Assembly: GCF_036250735.1 (NCBI RefSeq)
Contig: NZ_CP109431.1
Location: forward strand, 248,001-312,000
Reading direction: 5' to 3'
Source of the DNA: Streptosporangium sp. NBC_01495
GTDB taxonomy: Bacteria; Actinomycetota; Actinomycetes; Streptosporangiales; Streptosporangiaceae
DNA: 64,000 nucleotides
Shown: positions 1 through 7,910 of the stretch, in pieces
How the letters are laid out: each line of letters starts with the position of its first letter
Position numbering within the stretch: the first letter of the stretch is position 1
Notes under the pieces: generated by a model
What the model saw: only the letters and a program-made list of their open reading frames with translations
Told to the model about the DNA's origin: nothing
Database searches by the model: none
Translations under genes and position numbers: made by a program

Positions 1-121
1 CCGCGACGAGCACCCATCCGCCGGCCTGGGCGAGGTCCCACCCTGCGTACTCAGGGTCAGGCCAAGAGAGCGTAAGCGAGCCGCTTTCGGCGAAGGGGAA
101 CGTGATCGGGTCGTCGGTCAT
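1..121 (-). CDS. hypothetical protein, N-terminal part only
   Basis: The ATG at 121 has GGAAGGAA just upstream, and the frame stays open for 40 codons to the left edge. The visible start (MTDDPITFPFAESG) is acidic and matches no family I recognise. It is the last visible member of a run of short minus-strand genes, each with its own GGAAGGA-type ribosome site. The rest lies outside the window. Confidence 0.55.
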   Translation of the reverse strand, partial: MTDDPITFPFAESGSLTLSWPDPEYAGWDLAQAGGWVLVA

Positions 122-157
122 AGTTCCTTCCACGGAAGGGTGAGACGGGCCGTGTGC

Positions 158-583
158 TCAGCGGGAGTCACCGTCTTCGCCGAACTGCTTGCGGTATTCC
201 TCTTCGGCGGCCGCCCAGATGATGTCGTCGTTGCAGCCGAACTCCAGCCACTCACCGACGAGCTTCTTCGCGCGGTAGTCGGACCCGTCACTGAAACACA
301 TGCCCCCTTCAATGAACGGACAAGGGGCAGCGGGCTCTGTCTCGTCCTGCAGAGCGACCGGCGAGTGATAGTTCACCCCAGCCCCAGACCAGGTGAAGGT
401 GAAGGCGTCCTCAAGCTCCTGCAGGGGGGCGGAGTCGCTGTTGTCGCGCTCGTGCATCTCGCGAACGAACATGACCTGGATCGCACGGCCATCGCGACCC
501 AGAATCCAGGAGCGGTTGAAGAGAATTCCGTGTTCGGTGAAGCTCTCGACGATGGTTTGGGTGAAGCCTTCGCTGACGCTCAT
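158..583 (-). CDS. hypothetical protein, 141 aa
   Basis: The start at 583 is chosen because AAAGGACG lies six bases upstream. The frame is open further upstream, but that stretch has no ribosome site. The protein is acidic, with a Cys pair near the middle (AAPCPF, GGMCFSDG) and an acidic tail (KQFGEDGDSR). I do not recognise a family. The frame upstream is continuous with the short gene at 704-802 except for one TAG. Confidence 0.65.
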   Translation of the reverse strand: MSVSEGFTQTIVESFTEHGILFNRSWILGRDGRAIQVMFVREMHERDNSDSAPLQELEDAFTFTWSGAGVNYHSPVALQDETEPAAPCPFIEGGMCFSDGSDYRAKKLVGEWLEFGCNDDIIWAAAEEEYRKQFGEDGDSR

Positions 584-703
584 GGCGTCCTTTCGGATAA
601 GGCCTGGCCGGTAGGTGAGGTTGGCCAGACGAGGAGGTGAGGAGCCGCGGCGGGCCTTAGAGACGACGCGGTCGCGCAACGCGCCGCAGAAGGAGGGCTC
701 TAC

Positions 704-802
704 CTAGCCCAGCCTGTCGGCGGCCTGGTGCAGCCAGGCAGGGGAGACGTCGTGCAGCCAGCGCGGGACGGGGAACCATCCCATGTAGTGCGGCTTGATC
801 AT
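704..802 (-). CDS. possible small protein, 32 aa, ending in TAG
   Basis: A 32-codon frame begins MIKPHYMGWF and is rich in Trp, Pro and His. Its ATG overlaps a TGA of the upstream frame (ATGA), suggesting translational coupling. No clear ribosome site precedes it. It ends at TAG, after which the same frame runs without another stop into the gene at 158-583. It may be a real micro-protein or the front part of an interrupted gene. No family recognised. Confidence 0.35.
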   Translation of the reverse strand: MIKPHYMGWFPVPRWLHDVSPAWLHQAADRLG

Positions 803-870
803 GGTGTGGCATTTCGCATGGGTAGAACCGCCAGGCCAGCCGCGTGCCGACCTAGCAGGGGAGAGTGGGG

Positions 871-1155
871 CTAGAAGGCGGGCTTGTTGTCCAGGACGAT
901 CTCGGTGATGCCGCCTGGCGTGATGAACAGGACCACCTTCACCTCGCCGCTGTCCGGGTAGCGGACCGTCCAGATGAGGATGTGACCGGGGTTCTCGATG
1001 GTGAGGTCCTGCAGGGCGGTCGGCCACACGACCGCGTCCAGGTTGTAGGTGGTGACCAGGCTCGAGTCACCCTGCCGCTCAAGGGCAATCATCCCGCTGT
1101 GAGCAGTGCCCTCGGGCAGTGCAGGGATCACCCTGGTTTCGTCTGTGTTGTACAT
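871..1155 (-). CDS. hypothetical protein, 94 aa
   Basis: The ATG at 1155 follows GGAAGGACCC, which decides against the longer frame starting at 1215. The protein has alternating hydrophobic strands (ILIWTVRYP, VVLFITPGG), so it is probably a small beta-rich cytoplasmic protein. It terminates at TAG. The frame continues 23 codons to a TGA that overlaps the ATG of the next small frame, but those codons have weak third-position bias. No family recognised. Confidence 0.6.
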   Translation of the reverse strand: MYNTDETRVIPALPEGTAHSGMIALERQGDSSLVTTYNLDAVVWPTALQDLTIENPGHILIWTVRYPDSGEVKVVLFITPGGITEIVLDNKPAF

Positions 1156-1222
1156 GCGGGTCCTTCCGGTGGGGCAGTCGGCACGCGGCTTGCCTGAGTG
1201 GGGAGCCGGTCCCACCGGGTGG

Positions 1223-1615
1223 TCAGCGGTTCAGCATGAGGGAGGCGATGGTGGCGACCTCCGAGAGGAGGCGCGGGGGGATGATGACGCCAGAGCCGGT
1301 GTGCCGCCCGAGAGCGTACAGACTGATGAACAAACCCTCTTGCTTCAGCTCAACGTGCATGTCGAGCGGACCGCCGTCGTTTCCCGGCGTCGGGTCTCCG
1401 TCGAGATGGAAGATCACCCGCTCGAACTCGGCGGGGGACTTGGCGAGCGCTGCCTTGTTCAGCAGGTCGACTATCAGCTTGGTGTGTTCGTGCATGGGGA
1501 AGGCGTACCGGCCTATGGTGAAGGATGGCGTAGGGAAGTCGCCAGTGTCATCGAGATTCGAGTACATCGAGAAGGTTCCATGGCCCAGGTCGAGCGAGTA
1601 GCTGTGGTGCCCCAT
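1223..1615 (-). CDS. hypothetical protein, 130 aa
   Basis: The ATG at 1615 is preceded by CCGAAGGACACC. The protein carries no signal peptide or membrane segment and seems a mixed alpha/beta soluble protein (central LIVDLLNKAALAK helix, VIFHLDG strand). It ends in TGA. It lies in the same-direction run of short genes that starts the window. No family recognised. Confidence 0.65.
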   Translation of the reverse strand: MGHHSYSLDLGHGTFSMYSNLDDTGDFPTPSFTIGRYAFPMHEHTKLIVDLLNKAALAKSPAEFERVIFHLDGDPTPGNDGGPLDMHVELKQEGLFISLYALGRHTGSGVIIPPRLLSEVATIASLMLNR

Positions 1616-1744
1616 CGTGGTGTCCTTCGGGAGGGAAAACTGGGCTGCCGGGTGTAGGCGGCCAGGCCGGGCGCAAGAGTTAGAAGAAGGCGCCGCGATC
1701 CGGGCCGTTCAACCAGGTGATGCGTACCCGGTGCAGAAGAGCCG

Positions 1745-1882
1745 TCAGGAGTTGTCAGGGTCGGGCTTCTCGGTGGGGTTGCGCGTCAAAGCGTTGTCCA
1801 GGATGACGGCGTACTCCTCCTCGAGGGCAGCCAGAAAAGCGGTGGCGTCAGAGGGATCGGTGGGGTCAGGCTGCTTTGACAC
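1745..1882 (-). CDS. small hypothetical protein, 45 aa
   Basis: A GTG at 1882 with GAAAGG about ten bases upstream opens a 45-codon frame ending TGA. The product is strongly acidic, with a Pro/Asp-rich start (SKQPDPTDPSD) and one amphipathic helix (FLAALEEEYAVILDNAL). Ribosome site, spacing and third-position GC support coding. Confidence 0.5.
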   Translation of the reverse strand: MSKQPDPTDPSDATAFLAALEEEYAVILDNALTRNPTEKPDPDNS

Positions 1883-1995
1883 TGAGCGTTACCTTTCGTA
1901 GGGATAGGTGAAAACCCCGGGGCCGCTGGATGCAGCCCCGGGGTCGGGAAAATCAGACGAGATCGGCGTCCAGCGTGTTTGGCGCTCCGCCGACG

Positions 1996-2511
1996 TCAGA
2001 GGGGGCTCAGCAGGTGCTGCAGTTGGCTGCGCAGGCGCGCTGCTCGCTTCTGCGGAAATTCCTGCAGGCTCACCCAGCGGCCTCGGCTCGGATCAGGGCC
2101 TGATACCAGCCAGGTCGGAACACCGGCGAGAACACCACGCAAAGCCATGTCCGATGTCCCGCCGGAGGCCGGATCGAACGCGTTGTGACAGGCAACGATC
2201 AGCTGGGGCCGCTCCTCGAGCATCCGGGTGTTCCGTTCAGGACCGGCCAGGCGCCAGTCGGTGGGGCGGGCGCGGCGTTGTGCGGCCCAGTCGACGGGAA
2301 AGCAACGGTGACGCTGCCCGTCGTTTAGGCCCTGGGCAAGGCACCATGAGTGGGCGGCTGTATCTGCTCCGCGAGCCGCGCCCTCAATGACGATCAGGGA
2401 GTCGCCGTAGCGGCGAAGAAGACGATCAAGTATCGCTGTCACGGTGGTGGGCCAGGGCCAGGAACGGCTTCCACAGATCAGAACTCTGGGGTCGGTAAGC
2501 AGCACGAGCAC
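1996..2511 (-). CDS. SLOG-superfamily (DUF2493/YspA-like) nucleotide-binding protein
   Basis: This 171-aa protein starts with a Rossmann-type strand and glycine turn (RVLICGSRSW), then VIEGAARGADTAA and PERNTRM. These are the hallmark motifs of the DUF2493 branch of the SLOG/DprA-like fold, which is predicted to bind a nucleotide or ADP-ribose-type ligand. The C-terminal basic tail (QKRAARLRSQL) is extra. The GTG at 2505 sits five bases after GAGGAG and may be the true start instead of the GTG at 2511. The substrate is unknown. SLOG genes are frequent on plasmids and phages. Confidence 0.75.
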   Translation of the reverse strand: MLVLLTDPRVLICGSRSWPWPTTVTAILDRLLRRYGDSLIVIEGAARGADTAAHSWCLAQGLNDGQRHRCFPVDWAAQRRARPTDWRLAGPERNTRMLEERPQLIVACHNAFDPASGGTSDMALRGVLAGVPTWLVSGPDPSRGRWVSLQEFPQKRAARLRSQLQHLLSPL

Positions 2512-3116
2512 TCCTCTGGTTCGAGACCGCTGGCGGCGGAAATCGCCCCAGGAAGAGTTCGTGCTTTTTGATGAATTAAGTTCCCGAATACATTCCGCAA
2601 TTTTCGCAAAGAGGGAACGGTAGCTTCAAGTACAGCTTTCAGTGGCTCGTGAGTGAAATAGCATCACTCGTCATGCCGGGGATGCGTCTGGGCGGTGGCC
2701 TAGGGGTTCTTTCCCGAACGACGTCAGGGGGCCGTGCCGGGGAGTTTGGGCCGCAAGGCGACCGGCCGGTTTTCATGATGTTTTTCGCCCTTCGCCCCTT
2801 GTGGATTGAATATGCAGGCGAAGGGCGAAAAAGATCATGAAAAGCGGGGGTTTCCGGTCGCCTTGCGGCCCGACCCCGGTGCGGCACACTGAAAGGAGTC
2901 GGGAAGAACCCAGGGCACCGCCCAAGTAGCGGCTGCGGCCATCTGGTCCGGTTCTCAGGCCCGGACAGGTGAGGTTCAGCTAAGGAACAGAGCTGTCTTG
3001 CTTCCCAGGCCAGGCTGGCGCGATGTTGGTTTCTGTTGGCCTATCAGGCATCCGTGTATTTACAGGGAAAGACCGACAAAAGCATCATCCTGTATCGCAG
3101 CACCATTGTCTGGCGT
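2512..3116. other. gene-free region of about 600 bases
   Basis: No frame in this stretch has a ribosome site with coding-type codon use. It starts with an AT-rich patch (about 2568-2625), contains the large palindrome at 2704-2911, and ends in a mixed-composition stretch. Length, AT-rich patch and palindrome make it a candidate replication or transfer origin, but I see no iterons and no nearby initiator or relaxase gene. Confidence 0.5.
2704..2911. repeat. long imperfect palindrome, arms of about 90 bases
   Basis: The two arms are near-complementary from the outer GGTTCTT/AAGAACC pair, through GGCCGCAAGGCGACCGG, to the inner TTTTTCGCCCTTCGCC (2781-2796) and its complement (2817-2832). The loop of 20 bases at 2797-2816 is AT-rich. 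A few mismatches and a small length difference lie between the conserved blocks. It would form a very stable hairpin or cruciform. Confidence 0.8.
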
Positions 3117-3749
3117 TCACTCTTCACGATGACTGCGTCTTTCGGTGAGCACCCCTCGGGGAATGGGCAGTTCGGATACCTCTTTTCTTTCTGGACCCTT
3201 CTCGGGCCTACGTGAATCGGTTGAGATAGGCGCAAAGCAGGGGGAAGTCACTGGGCGACGAGGAGATGACATGCGCTCACTGCGGCGGTCGCGTCGGTGG
3301 GCTGGCAGACGATTTCCAGCAGTAAGACGAGAAAGTGCTTTAGGTGGCTCGGTCGGCGAAGGACTGCTGACGGTGGTGAGTAACAGCTGCCGGATGGCGT
3401 CGTCTCGGGTGAGGATGTGGTGTTCGCTCTGGCAGTTGTCGTGCTTGTGGGGGCCGTCCATCTTGACGACGGCAGCTGACCAGGTGGGGAACGTTGGTTC
3501 ATCGTTTTCACTGAGACACTTCATCCGCCATCGGTGCGGGCGGGAGGGTCCTGGTGGATCGGCGGAGGAGCGGCCGGCGAGGTATAGATCGATCACCAGG
3601 GCGTGTCGCGTTCTCGTGGCGGCGAGTTCGGCTTGGACGTGGTCGGTGTAGCGCTCCCCGATCGGGGTGACTTCGAGGTCTTCGCCGTCTGGACCGTACG
3701 GGCGGACGATGGCGACTCGGTAGCCGATGATTTTGTGTTCGCGTGTCAC
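3117..3749 (-). CDS. hypothetical protein, 210 aa
   Basis: The GTG at 3749 follows AAGGAAGATCACCA and is chosen over an upstream ATG without a ribosome site. The first 130 residues look like a folded domain, with a His/Cys-containing centre (KMDGPHKHDNCQSEHH) that could bind metal. The last 70 are Arg/Pro-rich and less protein-like, so the real end may lie earlier in another frame. No family recognised. Confidence 0.5.
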   Translation of the reverse strand: MTREHKIIGYRVAIVRPYGPDGEDLEVTPIGERYTDHVQAELAATRTRHALVIDLYLAGRSSADPPGPSRPHRWRMKCLSENDEPTFPTWSAAVVKMDGPHKHDNCQSEHHILTRDDAIRQLLLTTVSSPSPTEPPKALSRLTAGNRLPAHRRDRRSERMSSPRRPVTSPCFAPISTDSRRPEKGPERKEVSELPIPRGVLTERRSHREE

Positions 3750-3821
3750 TGGTGATCTTCCTTGGTCGAGCTTGAGAGGATGAGAGGCGGACGCTGTCAA
3801 GAGCGGTGTCAGAGGCGGCGG

Positions 3822-4070
3822 TCAAGGGTCTTGGGCTCGGAGAGAAGCGGTGATCAGCCGGGGCCTGGTCGACGCTGTGATGTTCGAGAGCGGAGCGGCC
3901 GCGAGGAGGGCGCGTCGCGCTGGCCGAATGTCACCGAATGTCTCCGGGGCGCGGTGAGCCCGAGCCCCTTGCCCGTCGAAGGATTCAAAGGTCAGCCTTG
4001 CTGCCGGGGCGTTCGTCGATGGCATATCGAGGAGCGCTGCGACGAAATCACCGCTGAGGGAAGTTCTCAT
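3822..4070 (-). CDS. possible small protein, 82 aa
   Basis: The frame from ATG 4070 to TGA 3822 has moderate third-position GC bias and a plausible N-terminal helix (SLSGDFVAALLDMP), but no convincing ribosome site. The second half is Arg/Ala-rich and low in complexity. It may be genuine or chance. Confidence 0.3.
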   Translation of the reverse strand: MRTSLSGDFVAALLDMPSTNAPAARLTFESFDGQGARAHRAPETFGDIRPARRALLAAAPLSNITASTRPRLITASLRAQDP

Positions 4071-4218
4071 TGACGGCCACCGAGGTCTGGATACCTAGAT
4101 TCGGTTGGCAGGTGCGGTGTCAGGCGATGCCGCTGGCCGTTCTTCGGGTCTTGGTACCTGGCGTTCAGCGCACCGCTGGGGCGCTGCGTGCGCTCGGGGT
4201 TGTGCGCGAAGGAAGAGG

Positions 4219-5091
4219 TCAGTCCAGGGGCGGCGCCTCAGTGGGGCCGGGGTAGGTCGGCTCGTTCCGTGGTGCGGACGTCGGCGACTGATCCCACGGT
4301 CGCGTTGAGGGCAACGGGGGTGCCTCGCTCGGTCCGCCGGGTAGCTGACTGGTACGGGGGGAACGCGTGCTCGATGTTGTCTTGAGGGGTGAGGCGGATG
4401 TCGACTTCGTGCTCTGCCGCAGTTTCGTCGTTGCCGGAAGCGAGGTGGGCGGCCGAGTCGGCCGGGCCTGGCGAGCCGTGGGCGTCGGGATGGGTTGTGG
4501 GGTACGGCTGGTCGGTGCGGCCGACGGCAAAGACGGGAGGGGGGGAACACTCACCAACGCCGAAGGGGCCTCGGTGATGGCTGGGATCGGCGGTGAGGAT
4601 CTGGCGCTTTGCACCTCACCGGTGGGGGAGGTGCTCGACCATGTCGCCCAGAGTGCGATCGCGACGGCCACCCCGCCACCGACGGCGGCCGCGCGCACGG
4701 AGAAACCGATGGGGAGCCGACGGCTGCGCTGTTGGTGTGGCAGCGTCCAGGGCTCGTCGTCTTCGTCTTCGTCGTCGTGATCGGTGGGTGAGCGCTTTTC
4801 ATCCTGGGCGGGGCCGCGTCCCTTAGGCCCGGAGGTGCGGTTGTCATCGGGGTCGGGGTCCCAAAAGCCACGGTTGGGGTCGACGTCGGCCATAAACCTC
4901 AACGGAGGCTCACCTTCGTTGATGCTGCGAGGGGGCGCGGTCATGGAGCTGGGAGGTTCAGTGCTCGGGGCCACGGCCGGGTGATGCTCGCTGGAGGTGC
5001 CGGGGATCTGGGTGGCCGCACGCGTCAGCTGCGTCAGTGCGGCCTGGCCGGTGAGCTGCATCCCCTGGGATGGTTCCTGATCATCGTGCAC
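4219..5091 (-). CDS. single-pass membrane protein with Pro/Ser/Thr-rich tail, 290 aa
   Basis: Residues 1-125 are hydrophilic and very acidic (HDDEDEDDEPW). One transmembrane segment (AAAVGGGVAVAIALWATW) lies near residues 135-152. The remaining 140 residues are almost wholly Pro, Ser, Thr and Arg, typical of an extended wall-spanning stalk. It starts with GTG at 5091. Its position beside the transfer operon suggests a cell-envelope role in conjugation, but that is inference from context. Confidence 0.6.
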   Translation of the reverse strand: MHDDQEPSQGMQLTGQAALTQLTRAATQIPGTSSEHHPAVAPSTEPPSSMTAPPRSINEGEPPLRFMADVDPNRGFWDPDPDDNRTSGPKGRGPAQDEKRSPTDHDDEDEDDEPWTLPHQQRSRRLPIGFSVRAAAVGGGVAVAIALWATWSSTSPTGEVQSARSSPPIPAITEAPSALVSVPPLPSLPSAAPTSRTPQPIPTPTARQARPTRPPTSLPATTKLRQSTKSTSASPLKTTSSTRSPRTSQLPGGPSEAPPLPSTRPWDQSPTSAPRNEPTYPGPTEAPPLD

Positions 5092-5217
5092 GATCGCCGA
5101 TTTTAGACAAGAGGCCAGTGAAATGACAGCGTTATTGACTTTGAGAAAACTGCACAGAAAACCTTCGGAGGGCGCGAAAAGGCCGGTCAGCGATCTGGTG
5201 CCAGGGAAAGCGCCAGG

Positions 5218-6198
5218 TCAGAGCACACTGACATGAACATGATCTTGGTGATTTGCTGTGTGTCCACCGCGATCGGTCATTGGCCGCCAGCCTTGCGCCG
5301 CCTTTTCCGGGCTCCAGATCCGCTGTTGCCAGATGACGTACATGATGCCCATCCGGGCTGCGTTGGCCTGCGCCCACGCGGCGATCGCATCACCGCGGGC
5401 CGTCTCCCCGGGCGTCGGCAGCCGGCCGCCGGAGCTGAGCATGAAGTCGCAAGCACGGCCCAGGGGATGCTCCCCCCCGCCGGCGATGCCCCCGTCGCGG
5501 CGGTAGCAGCCGATGCCGTGGGGCACGGCGAACTGGGCGCGGATCGCGTCGCGGACGGCGCGCGTCCGGGCGGTGATGTTCTCGGGTCCGCTCGGTGTTT
5601 CGGCAGGCAGTGGGCCACTGGTGGGTGAGGCGGCCTTGGCTGCGTAGTCGTCGGCGAGGGCGAGCACCTGGTCGACGTAGGCGTTGGAGTGGTTGTAGGC
5701 GTACAGGGCTTGACGGATGTCGGTTGCGGCGCCGGAGGCGCACAGGTAGCGGGCCGCACCGAAGATCGCATCAGCCGGGTTGTAGACATCGGCCCAGCCG
5801 TCGCCGTCGCCGTCGGCGGCGTATCCGGTGAACGCCGAGGGGATCGGGATTTTCGGCCGACCACCCCAGGTGCTGATCAGGAACTGCATCGGTCCGGCGG
5901 CTCCGGCGTGGTTGGTGCCCGAGCGCACTCCGGGCAACTGAGAGCGGCCGTGGTCGGTTTCGACCTTGCCGACGGCGGCCAGTACCGACCATGACAGGCC
6001 CGGGCAGGTGCGGGCGGCCGCGGTGTACAGGCGCAAGGAGGCCGCTGGGATGCCGTCGACCGACACTGGCGCGTTGCCTTGGAGTGTGGCGGCCTCGGTT
6101 TGAGCGCCGGATTGCTGCGATGCGATCACGACGAGAGCAGCGGACATGAGCAGGGCGAATGCCATAAATGCCAGGGCCACGATGATGACGGTGCGCAT
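5218..6198 (-). CDS. lytic transglycosylase-like cell-wall hydrolase of the transfer region (VirB1-like)
   Basis: The 326-aa protein has an N-terminal membrane anchor (residues 4-27, VIIVALAFMAFALLM) and a transglycosylase SLT domain (about 45-165) with the likely catalytic Glu at residue 80 in VGKVETDHG, then GPMQF, a GDGDGWADVYNP loop and ALYAYNHS. A C-terminal domain (about 200-326) has GEHPLGRACDFM and a final HQDHVHVSVL, like the ARB_07466-type domain of actinobacterial transfer hydrolases. It would open peptidoglycan for the secretion channel. ATG 6198 is preferred because the longer frame would overlap the divergent P-loop gene. Confidence 0.85.
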   Translation of the reverse strand: MRTVIIVALAFMAFALLMSAALVVIASQQSGAQTEAATLQGNAPVSVDGIPAASLRLYTAAARTCPGLSWSVLAAVGKVETDHGRSQLPGVRSGTNHAGAAGPMQFLISTWGGRPKIPIPSAFTGYAADGDGDGWADVYNPADAIFGAARYLCASGAATDIRQALYAYNHSNAYVDQVLALADDYAAKAASPTSGPLPAETPSGPENITARTRAVRDAIRAQFAVPHGIGCYRRDGGIAGGGEHPLGRACDFMLSSGGRLPTPGETARGDAIAAWAQANAARMGIMYVIWQQRIWSPEKAAQGWRPMTDRGGHTANHQDHVHVSVL

Positions 6199-6224
6199 GA
6201 TTCGCCGAATTTGTCCTAACTCAT

Positions 6225-6259
6225 GTCTGTCAAGAGTGGTAGAACAGTCTGTCAGAGGA
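6225..6259. promoter_or_regulatory. divergent promoter region with direct repeats GTCTGTCA
   Basis: The 85-base gap between the transglycosylase (6198) and the transfer operon (6284) holds two direct repeats, GTCTGTCAAGAG (6225-6236) and GTCTGTCAGAGG (6248-6259). They lie 23 bases apart, about two helical turns. A TTGACA-like hexamer on the minus strand lies inside the first repeat. The arrangement fits an operator controlling both directions. Confidence 0.45.
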
Positions 6260-6283
6260 TAATGCTGCATAAGGGACGAATTG

Positions 6284-6751
6284 ATGCGGGAGCGAAGAAA
6301 CCCCACCACACCGCCTGTGGGATGGGTACTGATCGGCGCGCACGGCGGGGCAGGCCTGACCACCGTGGCGGCCCTGCTCAACCACGCCCGGCCGGGCTCG
6401 GCAGCGGAGTTCAGCGGCTCCTGGCCGACGGGGCGCCGCATCGTATTGGTGGCGAACTCGAGTGCAAACGGCGCGCAAGCCGCGGCGCAGATGGCGGCCA
6501 ACTGGCCGCTGCCCTCCTCTTGCCCAGCACTCGTCGTGGTGGCTGACACGCCCTTTCGGGCCCCACCTCTGGCCCGCTACCGGCTGCGGGCCATCAGCCG
6601 CCTGGTGACGGCCATGATCGCCGTGCCCTACCTGCCTGCGGTGCGCAACCTCGGCATCGAGACGGCGCTGCAGGCACAGACCACCGCCCGCACCGCCCGC
6701 CGCCTGCAGCGCCGCCTCGCCCGCGTACCCGTTGACGAAGGACAGTCATGA
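6284..6751 (+). CDS. P-loop protein, first gene of the transfer operon
   Basis: AAGGGACGAA lies just before a TTG at 6281 and the ATG at 6284. The 155-aa protein contains a deviant Walker A-like glycine loop (LIGAHGGAGLTT) near residue 20, then strands RRIVLVANSS and PALVVVADTP, as in small ParA/MinD-type folds of actinobacterial transfer clusters (DUF6668-like by memory). The C-terminus is Arg-rich. Its last codons overlap the next gene (ATGA). Enzymatic activity is unproven. Confidence 0.65.
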   Translation: MRERRNPTTPPVGWVLIGAHGGAGLTTVAALLNHARPGSAAEFSGSWPTGRRIVLVANSSANGAQAAAQMAANWPLPSSCPALVVVADTPFRAPPLARYRLRAISRLVTAMIAVPYLPAVRNLGIETALQAQTTARTARRLQRRLARVPVDEGQS

Positions 6752-7128
6752 CAGCGATCATCACTCATCTGATCGACATCACCACGGGGCCGCTGAATCT
6801 CCTGGGGATCGACGTCTTCGCGCTGTCGATATCGCTGAACCCCGACGGTACGGGGGGCGGGGGCACGTTCGACTTCGAGGACGTACCTCCCTCCGCCCCG
6901 CCGAAGGTCAAGGAGTTCGGCCAGCGGATGTTCGGGGCCGGGAAGTACCTCGGGTTACTGGTGGGCCTGTTCTTTCTCGGGGTCGCGGCGATGAAGATCA
7001 TGGCGGGCAAGGGGCAGCGTCACAACCTGGCGGCTGAAGGCCTGTCCAACATCGTGTCCATCTTCGGCGGGATAGGGGTCCTCATGGTCTCGGTCTCGAT
7101 CATCAGCTTCGTTGCCACCGGTTTTTGA
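6748..7128 (+). CDS. small integral membrane protein of the transfer operon (VirB2-like)
   Basis: This 126-aa protein has a Gly/Pro-rich first half (DGTGGGGTFDFED) and two transmembrane segments (GLLVGLFFLGVAAMKIM and FGGIGVLMVSVSIISF) separated by a short basic loop. Size and topology resemble VirB2/TrbC-type pilin-like subunits. Its ATG overlaps the preceding stop by four bases. Function is inferred from position and topology. Confidence 0.65.
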   Translation: MTAIITHLIDITTGPLNLLGIDVFALSISLNPDGTGGGGTFDFEDVPPSAPPKVKEFGQRMFGAGKYLGLLVGLFFLGVAAMKIMAGKGQRHNLAAEGLSNIVSIFGGIGVLMVSVSIISFVATGF

Positions 7129-7151
7129 TCTCCTGAAAGTGAGACGTTTTC

Positions 7152-7910
7152 ATGCCATCGGCATCTGATCTCGACCGCTTGGCCCAGCAACGCCTGCGTG
7201 CTCTCATCGGCGCAGGCGTGATCATCGTGATCCTGGTCCTAGTGGTGGTGGCCCTGTGGCCCGGCTCCGATACCCCACCGCAGAGCGCGCCGTCCCCCAC
7301 CCAGTCGCCAACGGCGAGTTCGCTGTCTCCTGGGCAGGGCGAGTATGTGGTGGCCGAGCGCTCGACGCGACTGCCGGATCCGGGCCGCTACCTCAACCGC
7401 ACCTACCGGGTGCAGTTCCCCCACACCGTCGAAGGCGCGGCCGCCGCGGCGGTGGCGATGTACCAGCAGGTCTGGACCCTGGATCCGGGAGCAGCGGGCA
7501 AGGCGGTCGATGTCTACTTCACCGCCGCCGACCGTCCGGCCAGACGCGCCGACGCCGCCGCGAGCTCGACCTGGATGCGCCAGCAGATGGGCCTGCCGGC
7601 TACCGGTGAGGTGCCCGCGGGCGCGAACGTGTCCATTCAGGCCACCGGCGTGCAATGGAAAATCGTCGACGCCGACAACGTCTACGTCAGCGTGCTGATG
7701 CGCCTGGACATGATGGCCGGCCCTGGAGCCACCCTGCAGACCACCTCCGCCGCGACCACTGTGCACATGCGCTGGGATCCGACGCTGCGCGGCGGCGACT
7801 GGGCGGTGATCCAGACCCCCGCTAACCAGATGCCCAAACCTGCCACCGCCGAGGTCGGCACCGTGGCCTACAACGAGCAGGGCTGGATGGCGATCCGGCC
7901 CGGCGGATGA
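7152..7910 (+). CDS. bitopic transfer protein, VirB8-like topology, 252 aa
   Basis: A short cytoplasmic start, one membrane segment (VIIVILVLVVVALW, about residues 24-37), a Pro/Ser linker and a periplasmic-side domain of about 180 residues match the layout of VirB8/TcpC-type assembly factors. Sequence similarity to VirB8 cannot be asserted by eye. It lies 23 bases after the previous gene with a weak AAAGTGAGA site, and its stop overlaps the next start. Confidence 0.65.
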   Translation: MPSASDLDRLAQQRLRALIGAGVIIVILVLVVVALWPGSDTPPQSAPSPTQSPTASSLSPGQGEYVVAERSTRLPDPGRYLNRTYRVQFPHTVEGAAAAAVAMYQQVWTLDPGAAGKAVDVYFTAADRPARRADAAASSTWMRQQMGLPATGEVPAGANVSIQATGVQWKIVDADNVYVSVLMRLDMMAGPGATLQTTSAATTVHMRWDPTLRGGDWAVIQTPANQMPKPATAEVGTVAYNEQGWMAIRPGG

